Assembly (NCBI RefSeq): GCF_013618625.1
Contig: NZ_JABRWO010000008.1
Location: 186,001-250,000 of the forward strand
From: Bremerella alba
Lineage (GTDB): Bacteria > Planctomycetota > Planctomycetia > Pirellulales > Pirellulaceae
DNA: 64,000 nucleotides
Direction: 5' to 3'
The translations under genes and the position numbers were made by a program. Shown here piece by piece: positions 33,311 to 42,389 of the stretch. Within the stretch, counting starts at the first letter, position 1. Each line of letters begins with the position of its first letter. The notes under the pieces were generated by a model. It saw only the letters and a list, made by a program, of their open reading frames with translations. It did no database searches and had not been told where the DNA came from.

Positions 33311-35659
33311 ATGGAAATAGAAGAAATAGAAGCAAAGCTACTCAGTCACGTTAATGGACCGAACTACCAGCCGGTCAAACCAAAAATTATCGCCAAGAAG
33401 TTGGGCCTTACCGAGGATGATCGTAAGCCCTTCAAGCGAGCCCTGAAGCGGCTGATTCGGAAGGGGCTGGTTCGTTACGGATCCAATCACTTGGTGAAGA
33501 AGCCCTCGGTGGAAGATGGCGAGAAGCGGATCACAGGCCGCTTTCAACGCAACGTCAAAGGGTTCGGATTTGTACGCCCGCTAGGTGTCGCGGCCTCTAA
33601 GGGACGCGAGGCCGACATCTTTGTCCCTCCGCGTCGTGGGATGGATGCCGCCACCGGCGATCAGGTTCTGATCCGCACCTATCTGGGGCGAGGTCCTCGT
33701 GGGGACCAGCGTCTGTGCGGTGAAGTGGTCGAGGTGCTCGAGCGCGAAACGCATCGTTTCGTCGGCACCTATTACGAGACCCACGGCGTGGCTCTGGTTC
33801 AAATCGATGGACGTATCTTCGCCGAGCCTATTCCGGTCGGAGATCCCGGAGCGAAAAACGCACAGCCTGAAGACAAGGTCGTCATCGAAATGGTCCGCTT
33901 CCCTTCGCATGCCCACGATGGCGAAGCGGTGCTTGTGGAAGTTCTCGGTAAGCGGGGTGAACCGGGCGTTGACCTGCTGTCGATCATCGTTGAATACGAT
34001 TTGCCTCGCGAGTTTCCTGAAGAAGCCCTGGAAGTGGCCCGCGAACAAGCCGACTTGTTTGATGAATCCATTCCCGAAGGTCGTCGAGATTTTACCGGTG
34101 ACACCGTTATTACGATCGACCCGATCGACGCCCGCGACTTTGACGATGCGATTAGCTTGGAGCGGCTTGATAACGGGCACTGGGTTCTAGGCGTGCACAT
34201 CGCCGACGTCTCGCACTTCGTCCCGGAAGGAAGCGCTCTGGATGCGGAAGCCCGAAACCGTGCAACGAGCGTCTATCTGCCGGACAAAGTCATTCCGATG
34301 TTGCCGGAGACCATTAGCAACAACCTCGCCAGTCTGCAGCCGGACAAGCTCCGCTTCACGAGAACGGCAATCATTGAGTTCACGCCCGAAGGTGCCCGAG
34401 TAAATACCGAAGTCTGCAAAGGAGCGATTCGCAGCAAACGGCGGTTCGCCTACGAAGAAGTCGACGAGTATTTGGCCGATCGTGAGCCGTGGGCCGAAAA
34501 ACTCACTCCGGATGTCTTCGACCTGGTTGGTCGAATGCACGAGTTGGCGATGATGCTCCGCAAGCGTCGATTCGCTCGGGGAAGCATGGAACTGAGCATG
34601 CCGGAACTGAAACTCGACATTAACAAAGATGGCGAGGTGACCGGGGCGCATACGGTCGAGAATACTGAAAGCCATCAGATCATCGAAGAGTTCATGCTCG
34701 CCGCGAATGAAGCTGTGGCCGAAGCCCTGTTCGACCGTGAGCTGTTCTTTCTGCGTCGTGCCCATGCTTCGCCTGACCCTAAGAAGCTGGCTGACCTGAC
34801 CGAGTTTGTCCGCGATCTGGGAATTGATTGCGACAGCCTGGATAGCCGGTTCGAGATTATCCGGGTCTTGAGTGAGGTCAAAGGAAAGCCTGAGCAAGCC
34901 GCAGTGAACTACGCGGTGCTGCGAAGCATGCAGAAGGCCGTGTACAGTCCCGACGAGATCGGCCACTATGCGTTGGCGAGCGAGCATTATTGCCACTTCA
35001 CTTCGCCTATCCGCCGCTACCCCGACCTGACGGTCCATCGCATGTTCGACCTGATCGAGCATGGCGTTCGCCCGCCACAAGACTTTGGCCAGATGCTGGC
35101 CGAAGGAGAGCATTGCAGCGAACGCGAACAGCGTGCGGCCGATGCCGAACGGGAACTGGTCAAGATTAAACTGCTCACCTACATGAGCACCCGCATCGGG
35201 GAAGAGGTCGACGCCGTGGTCACCGGGGTCGAATCGTTCGGGCTCTTCGTGCAGTCCTTAGACGTCCCTGCCGACGGCTTGGTCCGGATCGATTCGCTCA
35301 ACGACGATTTCTACCGCTACGACGCGACCACCCATAGCTTGGTGGGCAATCACGACGGAAATTCGTTCCGCTTAGGCGATGTGCTGACGGTACGAATTGC
35401 CCGGGTGGATCTGGATCGGCGAGAGCTCGACTACCAGTTCGTAGAAAAAACGGGTGAGCAAAGTACCAAGCAGCCGGCAAAATCGCTTGGCGGAAAGTCA
35501 GGCGGCGGCTTTAAGCCCAAGGTCCAAAGCTCGAGCATGAAGTTCTCGAGCCAGTCGAGCCGGCCCAAAAAAGGTGGCCAGGGTGCTAAGAAGTCCAAAC
35601 AGGGGACGTCGCCATCGGGTCCGAAGAAAGATAAACGCTCGAAACGACGGGGACGCTAG
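33311..35659 (+). CDS. rnr: Ribonuclease R
   Basis: Processive 3'-5' exoribonuclease of the RNB family, 782 aa, acting on structured RNA in the cytoplasm. Order: N-terminal winged helix (KKLGLTEDDRKPFKRALKRL), cold-shock-like domains (GRFQRNVKGFGFVRP), RNB domain with TIDPIDARDFDDAIS holding the four acidic metal ligands, HYALASEHYCHFTSPIRRYPDL, then an S1 domain (GEEVDAVVTGVESFGLFVQ). The tail from about 710 is Lys/Ser/Gln/Gly-rich, as in many RNase R enzymes. Confidence 0.97.
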   Translation: MEIEEIEAKLLSHVNGPNYQPVKPKIIAKKLGLTEDDRKPFKRALKRLIRKGLVRYGSNHLVKKPSVEDGEKRITGRFQRNVKGFGFVRPLGVAASKGREADIFVPPRRGMDAATGDQVLIRTYLGRGPRGDQRLCGEVVEVLERETHRFVGTYYETHGVALVQIDGRIFAEPIPVGDPGAKNAQPEDKVVIEMVRFPSHAHDGEAVLVEVLGKRGEPGVDLLSIIVEYDLPREFPEEALEVAREQADLFDESIPEGRRDFTGDTVITIDPIDARDFDDAISLERLDNGHWVLGVHIADVSHFVPEGSALDAEARNRATSVYLPDKVIPMLPETISNNLASLQPDKLRFTRTAIIEFTPEGARVNTEVCKGAIRSKRRFAYEEVDEYLADREPWAEKLTPDVFDLVGRMHELAMMLRKRRFARGSMELSMPELKLDINKDGEVTGAHTVENTESHQIIEEFMLAANEAVAEALFDRELFFLRRAHASPDPKKLADLTEFVRDLGIDCDSLDSRFEIIRVLSEVKGKPEQAAVNYAVLRSMQKAVYSPDEIGHYALASEHYCHFTSPIRRYPDLTVHRMFDLIEHGVRPPQDFGQMLAEGEHCSEREQRAADAERELVKIKLLTYMSTRIGEEVDAVVTGVESFGLFVQSLDVPADGLVRIDSLNDDFYRYDATTHSLVGNHDGNSFRLGDVLTVRIARVDLDRRELDYQFVEKTGEQSTKQPAKSLGGKSGGGFKPKVQSSSMKFSSQSSRPKKGGQGAKKSKQGTSPSGPKKDKRSKRRGR

Positions 35660-35754
35660 CGATTTCGGGCGGTTCTTGTGAGTTTTCGCCTGGTCGGTAA
35701 TACTTGCGGGTCGGTATTTGTTTGATTTCCCCCAATAGATGATCGACCCCTTCC

Positions 35755-36870
35755 ATGACCCATCCTTGGATTGCCGAACGCACTGCGGCTTTCGATTCGA
35801 GCGGAATCCGCAAAGTTTTTGATCTTGCCGCGAATATGACCGATCCGATCAATCTATCGATCGGTCAGCCTGATTTCGACGTCCCACAAGAGGTCAAAGA
35901 TGCGGCGATCGATGCGATCCAGGGGGGGAAGAATGGTTATGCACTGACCCAGGGCATGCCCATCCTACGCGAGAAGCTCCAGACGCAGATCAATGACGAA
36001 TATGGCCATGCCGATCGCAAGGTCTTCGTTTCGTCGGGAACTAGCGGCGGGCTCGTTCTGTCGATGTTGGCCATGGTCAACCCAGGCGACGAGGTGATCA
36101 TCTTTGATCCCTACTTCGTCATGTATGCCTCGCTGGTCAAGCTGGTCGGGGGCGTGCCGGTCGTGCTGAGCACCTACCCCGACTTTCAGATCGATGTGCA
36201 TAAGGTCGCCGATGCGATCACCGACAAGACAAAGCTGATCTTGCTTAATAGCCCTGCCAACCCGACCGGCGTGGTCGCGAAGCGGGAAGTCGTTGAAGCC
36301 GTCGCTAAGCTGGCTCAGGAAAAGAACATCGCGATCGTGTCGGACGAGATTTACCGCGTCTTCACTTACGACGACAGCTTCTGCTCGCCAGCGACATACA
36401 ACGAAAACACGATCGTGATCGATGGGTTCTCCAAAAGCTACGGCATGACCGGTTGGCGTTTGGGCTTTGTGCATGGGCCATCCGCAGTAATCGAAACGAT
36501 GATCAAGCTGCAGCAGTACACGTTTGTATGTGCTCCTCAGCCGGTCCAATGGGCCGGGGCTGCGGCGATGGAAGTCGATATGTCATCGCACGTCGAAGCC
36601 TATGGCAAAAAACGCGATAGGCTGATCGACGGGATATCGGATCTTTACGAGATCTCGAAGCCAGGTGGCGCGTTCTATGTCTTCCCTAAGGCTCCCTGGG
36701 GCACAGGGACCGAGTTCGTAACCAAAGCGATCGAGAACAATCTGCTGATCATCCCGGGTAACATTTTCAGCAGCGAGAATACGCACTTTCGTATCTCGTA
36801 TGCGGCTCCCGACGAAACGATCGATCGCGGAATCGAAGTGCTGCGAAAGCTGGCCCAAGAAGGGGGCTAG
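35755..36870 (+). CDS. PLP-dependent aminotransferase, class I/II
   Basis: Fold-type I aminotransferase of 371 aa acting on amino acids in the cytoplasm. The pyridoxal-binding lysine is K227 in GFSKSYGMTGWRLGF. Other motifs: SIGQPDFDVP, SSGTSGGLVLSMLA, NSPANPTGVV, SDEIYRVFTY and the C-terminal Arg in THFRISYAAP. It resembles aspartate or aromatic aminotransferases of subgroup I-gamma. The substrate is not decidable here. It follows rnr by about 95 bases and has no clear partner. Confidence 0.92.
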   Translation: MTHPWIAERTAAFDSSGIRKVFDLAANMTDPINLSIGQPDFDVPQEVKDAAIDAIQGGKNGYALTQGMPILREKLQTQINDEYGHADRKVFVSSGTSGGLVLSMLAMVNPGDEVIIFDPYFVMYASLVKLVGGVPVVLSTYPDFQIDVHKVADAITDKTKLILLNSPANPTGVVAKREVVEAVAKLAQEKNIAIVSDEIYRVFTYDDSFCSPATYNENTIVIDGFSKSYGMTGWRLGFVHGPSAVIETMIKLQQYTFVCAPQPVQWAGAAAMEVDMSSHVEAYGKKRDRLIDGISDLYEISKPGGAFYVFPKAPWGTGTEFVTKAIENNLLIIPGNIFSSENTHFRISYAAPDETIDRGIEVLRKLAQEGG

Positions 36871-36939
36871 GCTTAGGTCTGTTCAGCTTAAGGGTCGGTC
36901 TTCCAGGCCTTTAGAGATGACCGAGAAATTAGAGTCGTT

Positions 36940-37584
36940 CTACTGATGAATCGTGAACGGCGTTTGTGGGCGTTCAGTTTCGATGCCGTTAAGCCGTGCG
37001 AGAATGTCTTGCAGGATGCGCTGTTCGAGCAGAACGTCGCGGCAAAGAGGAATCCATCCGTCGGTGTGCGGGCCGAGTTCAGGGGTCGACTCGCCGCTGC
37101 GGAGTGTGCCATCGAAGCGAACCCCTTCCAAGGCCATTTGCGCGTTGGAAGGCCCCGTGACGTCTTCCATTTCCTTGTGGACTTCGACGCCAATGAAGTA
37201 ACCCCCCTGCTCTGGCGTCACGCGGACAATGCAGCGTCGACGGATCGTTTGCAGGGTGCTCTCTAGCTTTTCATAACCGCGGGTTGAATCAGTGTGCCAC
37301 GGCTCGAGCATGGTGCTGCCGATCCGTGGATAGGTTTCCAGGCGACCTTCGGTGAGTTGTCCGGCGACAACACGCACTCGCTGTTCAGTGCGAATTTTAA
37401 AGTGCGTATCGACCGCATCGACAATCTGCTCCCACATCAGTTCATGATCGCGTATGGCGACAAAGTGGGGGTTATCGACGGGGGCTGCAGGCGCACTTCC
37501 AGCGTGATGCAATAGCGGTACGAAACTGCTGCATCCCAAGCTGCCCAATAGCAGCCAGCAAATTAGAAGGTGCCACCTCGCCAA
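36940..37584 (-). CDS. Hypothetical lipoprotein
   Basis: 214 aa with a TTG start at 37584. The choice rests on AGGAG about 9 bases upstream and on a clean lipoprotein signal beginning there (ARWHLLICWLLLGSLGC). The frame is open to 37653 but the added residues spoil the signal. The mature part is soluble and mixed alpha/beta (DHELMWEQIVDAVDTHFKI, RRRCIVRVTPEQGGYFIGVEVHKE), with a C-terminal helix (LLEQRILQDILARLNG). Lipoproteins of this sort are frequent in Pirellulaceae. No function can be given. Confidence 0.8.
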   Translation of the reverse strand: MARWHLLICWLLLGSLGCSSFVPLLHHAGSAPAAPVDNPHFVAIRDHELMWEQIVDAVDTHFKIRTEQRVRVVAGQLTEGRLETYPRIGSTMLEPWHTDSTRGYEKLESTLQTIRRRCIVRVTPEQGGYFIGVEVHKEMEDVTGPSNAQMALEGVRFDGTLRSGESTPELGPHTDGWIPLCRDVLLEQRILQDILARLNGIETERPQTPFTIHQ

Positions 37585-37686
37585 AATAGCGCTCCTGTCG
37601 GTCGTTAGAGGGAGCGAGAGTTTGACGAAACAGCCTGCTGACAGCAAGGTCAAATCATCGGCCAGCTAGCATGCTGGCAAGAAACA

Positions 37687-37718
37687 CGTCAGGCCGTGAC
37701 ATGCATCACGGCCTGACG
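37687..37718. terminator. Strong hairpin terminator
   Basis: CGTCAGGCCGTG at 37687-37698 pairs perfectly with 37707-37718 across 8 bases. It lies some 30 bases after the stop of the minus-strand gene at 37749 and before the lipoprotein gene. No long T run is present. Confidence 0.6.
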
Positions 37719-37748
37719 GGCTTATTCTGGTGTATCGGTCTGGGACGC

Positions 37749-38441
37749 TTAGCTGTAGTTCTCGTCCATGCCCAATCGCATCCGAAGTTCGTCGAATTGC
37801 TGCTGGTACTGCTGCGACGAGGAATGGACGTGCTCTGCTTCGGTGATGAATTTCATCCCAGGGCTGGGGTAAACGTCTCGGTCGATGAAGGCCTCTTCAA
37901 ACGGCTTGAGCGCGTTGCCATAGACGATCAGCAATTTGTGTTCGTCGAACTGGACTTCCAGTGGATGGTGAGGATTCAGTACGGCAATGCCGGTACAACC
38001 GTCGTTGAGCAAGAGATCTTCGTAGTCCCAAAGAATGCTCTTAAGAACAGGAAGGTCGATGTGTTCGCGGTACAAGTCGCCATTCTGCGAGGCATCGTGG
38101 TGATGGCTCGACTCGAGAACGACGTCCACTTCGGTACCCAACGGATCCAAAAGATCCATGAACGTATCAAACAAGTTCGACCGCGTGGCGCTGCCCATCA
38201 GGACAGGAACCGTGCTGCCGGTTTGCTCGTCGCGGTACGTTTCTCGGCGAAAGCCTTGTGTAGGAACCACCTTCAAATCAAAAGAAGGGCGAACAGCTTC
38301 GGTTAATTCAAAGCCGTTGTAGCTTCCAACGTCCAGGTGTGCTTCCAATTGCTCTTCCGAGAGATGCTCGAAACTGTTGGCGATGTGGCCCATTTCGTTC
38401 TCGTGAAAAACGCTCTTGAAAAATCGCTTCAAGAAGCCCAT
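37749..38441 (-). CDS. Hypothetical protein, 230 aa
   Basis: I do not recognise a family. The start at 38441 (MGFLKRFFKSVF) has AGAGG about 11 bases upstream; 38498 is possible but has no ribosome site. The protein is soluble and acidic with an amphipathic basic N-terminus, Asp/His-rich stretches (VVLESSHHHDASQNGDLYREHIDL, quoted only in part: SHHHDASQNG) and a helical C-terminus (SSSQQYQQQFDELRMRLG). It is probably cytoplasmic. It stands alone, ended by a hairpin. Confidence 0.72.
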   Translation of the reverse strand: MGFLKRFFKSVFHENEMGHIANSFEHLSEEQLEAHLDVGSYNGFELTEAVRPSFDLKVVPTQGFRRETYRDEQTGSTVPVLMGSATRSNLFDTFMDLLDPLGTEVDVVLESSHHHDASQNGDLYREHIDLPVLKSILWDYEDLLLNDGCTGIAVLNPHHPLEVQFDEHKLLIVYGNALKPFEEAFIDRDVYPSPGMKFITEAEHVHSSSQQYQQQFDELRMRLGMDENYS

Positions 38442-38923
38442 GAGTGACCTCTGCTCCGGTGTTCTTGCTCGGTTGGGAAGCCTCGGTGTCCCGTCCAAGT
38501 TGTTCTCTGGTTCTTTTCAAATCCTAGGTTGGATTCCGGCTGCGTGATGCGTTTTCTTGCGGACTTGTTTTCCGCAATCGGTCTCCGCTTGGTGGGCCTA
38601 AGGTATCAGGCCCGGCGAAGAGCGTTTCACGCGAATCTACCGAGAACATAGCACCGTAAAACGGGCCACTTTCCAGGCTTAAGTGACAATCTTTGAAATC
38701 TAATGAGACAATTTACTTGGCGCGCGCGGCACGAAATCGCAACCTATGACCGCCGCCGCTGCGTGACCCAACCGTTACGATCGGTCCAACTAGACTGCGG
38801 CAACGGCAGGACGCGTGCGAATTGCTTTCCCGATGATTCCTTGGCGAAACGCATGTGGTGTTTGGTATACTTCCACGTAGTCGCGATGTCCCCTTTTTGA
38901 AGCTTTTCTCCCCTGCGTGGATG
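38442..38923. other. Intergenic region, no gene recognised
   Basis: It lies between divergent genes. Small hairpins occur, for example GGGCCT/AGGCCC at 38594-38613, and a GCGGA/TCCGC pair just before. A small frame at 38703-38900 has no ribosome site and no family resemblance and was not called. Confidence 0.5.
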
Positions 38924-40474
38924 ATGCCTCTCCCCAATCAACGCAATGCATGGATGATTTCGTTTGGGCTGATCTGGTTTGGATTTGCCGGTTGTACTGA
39001 CCCGAAGTCGCCTGAGCCGCCGAGACAGAATGCAGAAAAAATTGAGTCCTCGCAGGAAAGCTGGGGGGCGATTGTTCTTCAGGGCGAGAAAATCGGTCAC
39101 ACGATGGAAAAGATCGAGCGGCTCACGCACGATCAAACCGAGTATGTCCGGACCACAACCGTCGAACAGTTGCAGATCCAACGGGCAGGTCAACCATTGA
39201 AGATGAGGGTCGAGAACGTTTTCCTGTCGCTTGCCAATGGTTCTTTGAAGCAGTTCACTACCAAAATCGATCAGGCTGGCTCCGTGACCCGATTCACCGG
39301 CCAAACTTCCGAGGACGGTAAAACGCTGCGGATATCGACTCAAGGAGGGCAAAATCAGGCGGCCACGCACGACTCAATTACCTGGCAGCCAGACTACGGC
39401 GGATTGCATGCGGTCTACCGTTTATTTCAGAACCCACCTATCGAAGCGGGGCAGAAGCGTTCCGCAATGGCCCTGGTTCCCACGTTGAATCGTGTGGCCA
39501 AGCACTCGATTGAGGGGCAGGCAAAGGAAGCCGTCACGATGTTAGATGGGTCGACGGTAAACTTGCTAAGAACCAGATATCTGACCGAAATCAAAGGACA
39601 GCCGCCACTGGAATCGACGGCCTGGGTCGACGGTGCAGGCGAAATCGTGAAGATGACCTCCCCGGTACAAAACTTCGAGATCTACCGATGCCCGAAACCG
39701 TTCGCGTTGAGTGCCAACAAGATCGTTTCGTTTGACCTGGCACTCGATACGATTGTCCCGGTCGATGACATGCCAGAAGGCAACCGCGAGGATCTGCCGG
39801 AATTGACCTACCAAGTGAAGCTGAACTCGGGTGATCCTGCCAAGATCTTCGCCAGTACCACCAATCAACAGGTCACCTCAATCGGCGCGAATACGGCCCA
39901 AGTACGCGTTTGGCGAATACGTCCCGAGGGAAAATCTCCGGCGGATTTGCCGGAAAGCCCGCAACCCACCGCTGCCGAACTGGCTGCCAGTCCCCTGGTT
40001 CAGGTCCAAGATCCCGCTGTGCAGACGCTAATCCGCAAGGCATCCATCGAAGCAAAGGACCCTGCCCAGCAAGCCATCGCCCTGGAAAAATTCGTTCACG
40101 CGACGATTGAGGAAAAAAACTTCTCGCAAGGGTTTCTTTCCGCTGCCGAAGTTGCGCAAGGTAAGACCGGCGATTGCACCGAACATGCGGTGTTGTTGAT
40201 GGCCCTGCTGCGTGCTCAGGGAATTCCTGCCCGGGGCGCCCTGGGCCTGGTGTATGTCGATTACGGCGATCAGCAAGGCTTCGCCTACCACATGTGGACC
40301 GAGGCCTGGGTCGGCGACCGTTGGTTGCCCCTAGACGCTACCCGGGGCAAAGAAGGCATTGGCGTCGATTACATCAAAGTGACGCAAACCGATTTAAGTG
40401 GTTCCGGCGCGTTCGCAGCATTTCTGCCGGTTTCGCAGGTCATCGGCCAGCTAGAGATCGAAGTGGTCGACTAG
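38924..40474 (+). CDS. Transglutaminase-like domain lipoprotein
   Basis: About 516 aa. A signal with lipobox-like FGFAGC suggests surface or periplasmic anchoring. The first two-thirds is a beta-rich region with no named family. The C-terminal third is a transglutaminase-like core with Cys in KTGDCTEHAVLLMALL, His in YHMWTEAW and Asp in LPLDATRG, about residues 416, 455 and 470. Members of this superfamily cleave or cross-link proteins. The start is uncertain: ATGs lie at 38855, 38921, 38924 and 38954, and none has a strong ribosome site. Confidence 0.85.
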   Translation: MPLPNQRNAWMISFGLIWFGFAGCTDPKSPEPPRQNAEKIESSQESWGAIVLQGEKIGHTMEKIERLTHDQTEYVRTTTVEQLQIQRAGQPLKMRVENVFLSLANGSLKQFTTKIDQAGSVTRFTGQTSEDGKTLRISTQGGQNQAATHDSITWQPDYGGLHAVYRLFQNPPIEAGQKRSAMALVPTLNRVAKHSIEGQAKEAVTMLDGSTVNLLRTRYLTEIKGQPPLESTAWVDGAGEIVKMTSPVQNFEIYRCPKPFALSANKIVSFDLALDTIVPVDDMPEGNREDLPELTYQVKLNSGDPAKIFASTTNQQVTSIGANTAQVRVWRIRPEGKSPADLPESPQPTAAELAASPLVQVQDPAVQTLIRKASIEAKDPAQQAIALEKFVHATIEEKNFSQGFLSAAEVAQGKTGDCTEHAVLLMALLRAQGIPARGALGLVYVDYGDQQGFAYHMWTEAWVGDRWLPLDATRGKEGIGVDYIKVTQTDLSGSGAFAAFLPVSQVIGQLEIEVVD

Positions 40475-40513
40475 TTTGGCGCGTGTGTGCCGATTCTTGC
40501 ATCGGTAGCCGCG

Positions 40514-40957
40514 CTAGGCCGTTCTGCCCACGTGCTGGGCGACTGCGGCCAGCAGCGGGTTGATGGTTTGCTCTTGAATCTCGTGCGGCGGATCCCAGGC
40601 AAACCACTGCGCGTCGCCGTGCTCGGTCAGATTGAGCTCAACTTCTTTATCCAATCGGGCTAGGAAGTAGACGACCGTCTTCAAGGTATCTGCACCACCG
40701 AACTTCTTTTTGTAGTTGACCACATACTGCAGCTGATACCGAAAGTTCGGGTCGACGGTGATGTCTTCGGCGCTGATGCCGGTCTCCTCTTCCAGTTCTC
40801 GCAGTGCGCACTGCATATCGGTCTCCCCCTCGTCGACGTGTCCTTTGGGCAAATCCCAGCGTTTGGGGTGCTTCATCAACAGAAAGGACTCGATGGGGTT
40901 TCCCTTCACGATCAAAAAGCCGCAGGCCTTAGTCTGCGGCATCGATGTCTCCGTCAT
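40514..40957 (-). CDS. NUDIX hydrolase
   Basis: 147 aa. The NUDIX box GHVDEGETDMQCALRELEEE is complete (G-x5-E-x7-R-E-x2-E-E). The protein starts MTETSMPQTKACGFLIV and has the usual WDLPKGHV entry, resembling diadenosine-polyphosphate or dinucleotide hydrolases. Cytoplasmic. It begins 8 bases after the stop of the PD40 protein gene, so the two are likely cotranscribed. Confidence 0.92.
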   Translation of the reverse strand: MTETSMPQTKACGFLIVKGNPIESFLLMKHPKRWDLPKGHVDEGETDMQCALRELEEETGISAEDITVDPNFRYQLQYVVNYKKKFGGADTLKTVVYFLARLDKEVELNLTEHGDAQWFAWDPPHEIQEQTINPLLAAVAQHVGRTA

Positions 40958-40965
40958 GTTGCTCG

Positions 40966-42057
40966 TTACTTTTCTTCCTGGGGTTCGTCTTCGGGGAACA
41001 AAAAATCGGCGATAAAGAGTTGGCTGCTATGATCGTCGGTGCGAGTGCTGGTCCACATTAGCTTCTTGCCGTCGGGCGAAAAGACCGGCAGCACATCGGC
41101 TGCCGCACTATCGGTGATCCGCCAGATGGGACCAGGCTTGATCGCATCTTCCGTTTCTTCGTATTTCATGAGCCACAGATCGTAGTTCGGTCGACCCGGC
41201 TTCGAGTGATCGGCCCCAGCCCAAATGATATACGGCTTGGTCGGATGCCAATACGGTGCCCAGTTGACGCCCACGTTGTCAGTCAGTGCAAACTCTTTTT
41301 CACCATCGACCGAGATCACATAAATCTGCAGAAACCCTTCTTCTTTGCGATCGCTGCGAAAGACAATCCATTTGCCATTAGGCGAAATGAATGGCCCTCC
41401 GTCGTATCCTTTGGCGTCGGTCAACTGCTTCAGGTTTGATCCGTCGGCGTCCATGATGTACAGATCAGGGTCGCCGTCGCGATCGCTGCAGAACGCGATC
41501 TTCTTGCCATCGTACGAAAACGCTCCTTCGGCATCGTAGCCTTGGGCGGTCGTCAAACGAGTCAGCTCGCCTGACTTCATGTCCTTAAGGTAGATGTCGG
41601 TGTAAGGATCGAAGTCCCACGAATACCGCCGGCGCTGTCCGGTGCGACGTTCTTCTTCCTGTTTGGCGATCTCTTCGTCTTCGGTCTGCTTCATATTCGG
41701 GTCGCTATGGCTGCTGCTGAACAAGATGTTCTTGCCATCGACCGTGAAGTAGGCGCACGTTGTGCGACCACGACCGGTACTGACCAGTTCCGGCTCGCCG
41801 CCAGCCAACGGCTGGGTATAGATCTGATAGAACGGGTACTGGGGGGGAACGGCTTGGTAGACGATCCGCTTGCCGTCGGGCGAAAAATACCCTTCCCCAG
41901 CTTTGACCATTCCGGAGGTAACTTGGCGGACGTTCGATAGGGTATTCGATTCGATCGATGGGGTGCTGGCCTGCTCTTGGGCAAGGACAAGTGAGGTCGC
42001 CGTGCAGACCAAAACGAGGGTGGCGAGCGACAAAATGGGTTGCAAACGCATCGGCAT
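40966..42057 (-). CDS. Exported TolB/PD40 beta-propeller protein
   Basis: 363 aa. I chose the ATG at 42057, with GGGAG about 10 bases before; the frame is open to 42114. The signal peptide ends near SLVLAQEQ. The body contains repeated PD40 units (FSPDGKRIVYQAV, FSYDGKKIAFCSDRDGDPDLYIM, ISPNGKWIVFRSDR, FSPDGKKLMWTSTRTDD), giving a six-bladed propeller such as in TolB. It is periplasmic and non-enzymatic as far as seen; likely a scaffold. Confidence 0.9.
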   Translation of the reverse strand: MPMRLQPILSLATLVLVCTATSLVLAQEQASTPSIESNTLSNVRQVTSGMVKAGEGYFSPDGKRIVYQAVPPQYPFYQIYTQPLAGGEPELVSTGRGRTTCAYFTVDGKNILFSSSHSDPNMKQTEDEEIAKQEEERRTGQRRRYSWDFDPYTDIYLKDMKSGELTRLTTAQGYDAEGAFSYDGKKIAFCSDRDGDPDLYIMDADGSNLKQLTDAKGYDGGPFISPNGKWIVFRSDRKEEGFLQIYVISVDGEKEFALTDNVGVNWAPYWHPTKPYIIWAGADHSKPGRPNYDLWLMKYEETEDAIKPGPIWRITDSAAADVLPVFSPDGKKLMWTSTRTDDHSSQLFIADFLFPEDEPQEEK

Positions 42058-42389
42058 CGGGGCGGCTCCCTGGTGTGGTGGGCAAACGATCATCATGGAA
42101 GGGTTTTCGTTCATTATAGGCAGGATACCACCCTCCGTCCGGCCTTGTTGCGTCCGAAGCTAGTGAAAAAAGTTACGAGAACTGGACTTATCTACTTTAC
42201 GTGGAGCTCGCCTCCCCCTATTTTTTGTACTGACTTTGTCCATTTTCCGCATCAGGCAAAACGCTGGGACGTCTCTCCGGTACCAGCGGCGGGAAGGCAA
42301 GTCATTAGAAAGCGCGATGATTCAGGCAAATCATAGGCGGCGCGCAGAGTACTCACAATCTGATAAGACCTTTTATGAGGTGGAGATTC
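42058..42389. other. Divergent intergenic region upstream of amt-glnB-glnD
   Basis: It must hold the promoter of the rightward nitrogen operon. I see no good -24/-12 element; the best candidate (AGGCAA-N5-AGGC near 42323) is too weak to call. No gene is supported. Confidence 0.5.

Noticed and set aside
38703-38900. 65-codon open frame before the transglutaminase gene
   Set aside because: No ribosome site, no family resemblance, biased toward the composition of the surrounding intergenic DNA.
42323-42337. Possible sigma-54 element upstream of amtB
   Set aside because: GG and GC are at the right spacing but the flanking bases (AGGCAA, AGGC) deviate too much from TGGCAC/TTGC.
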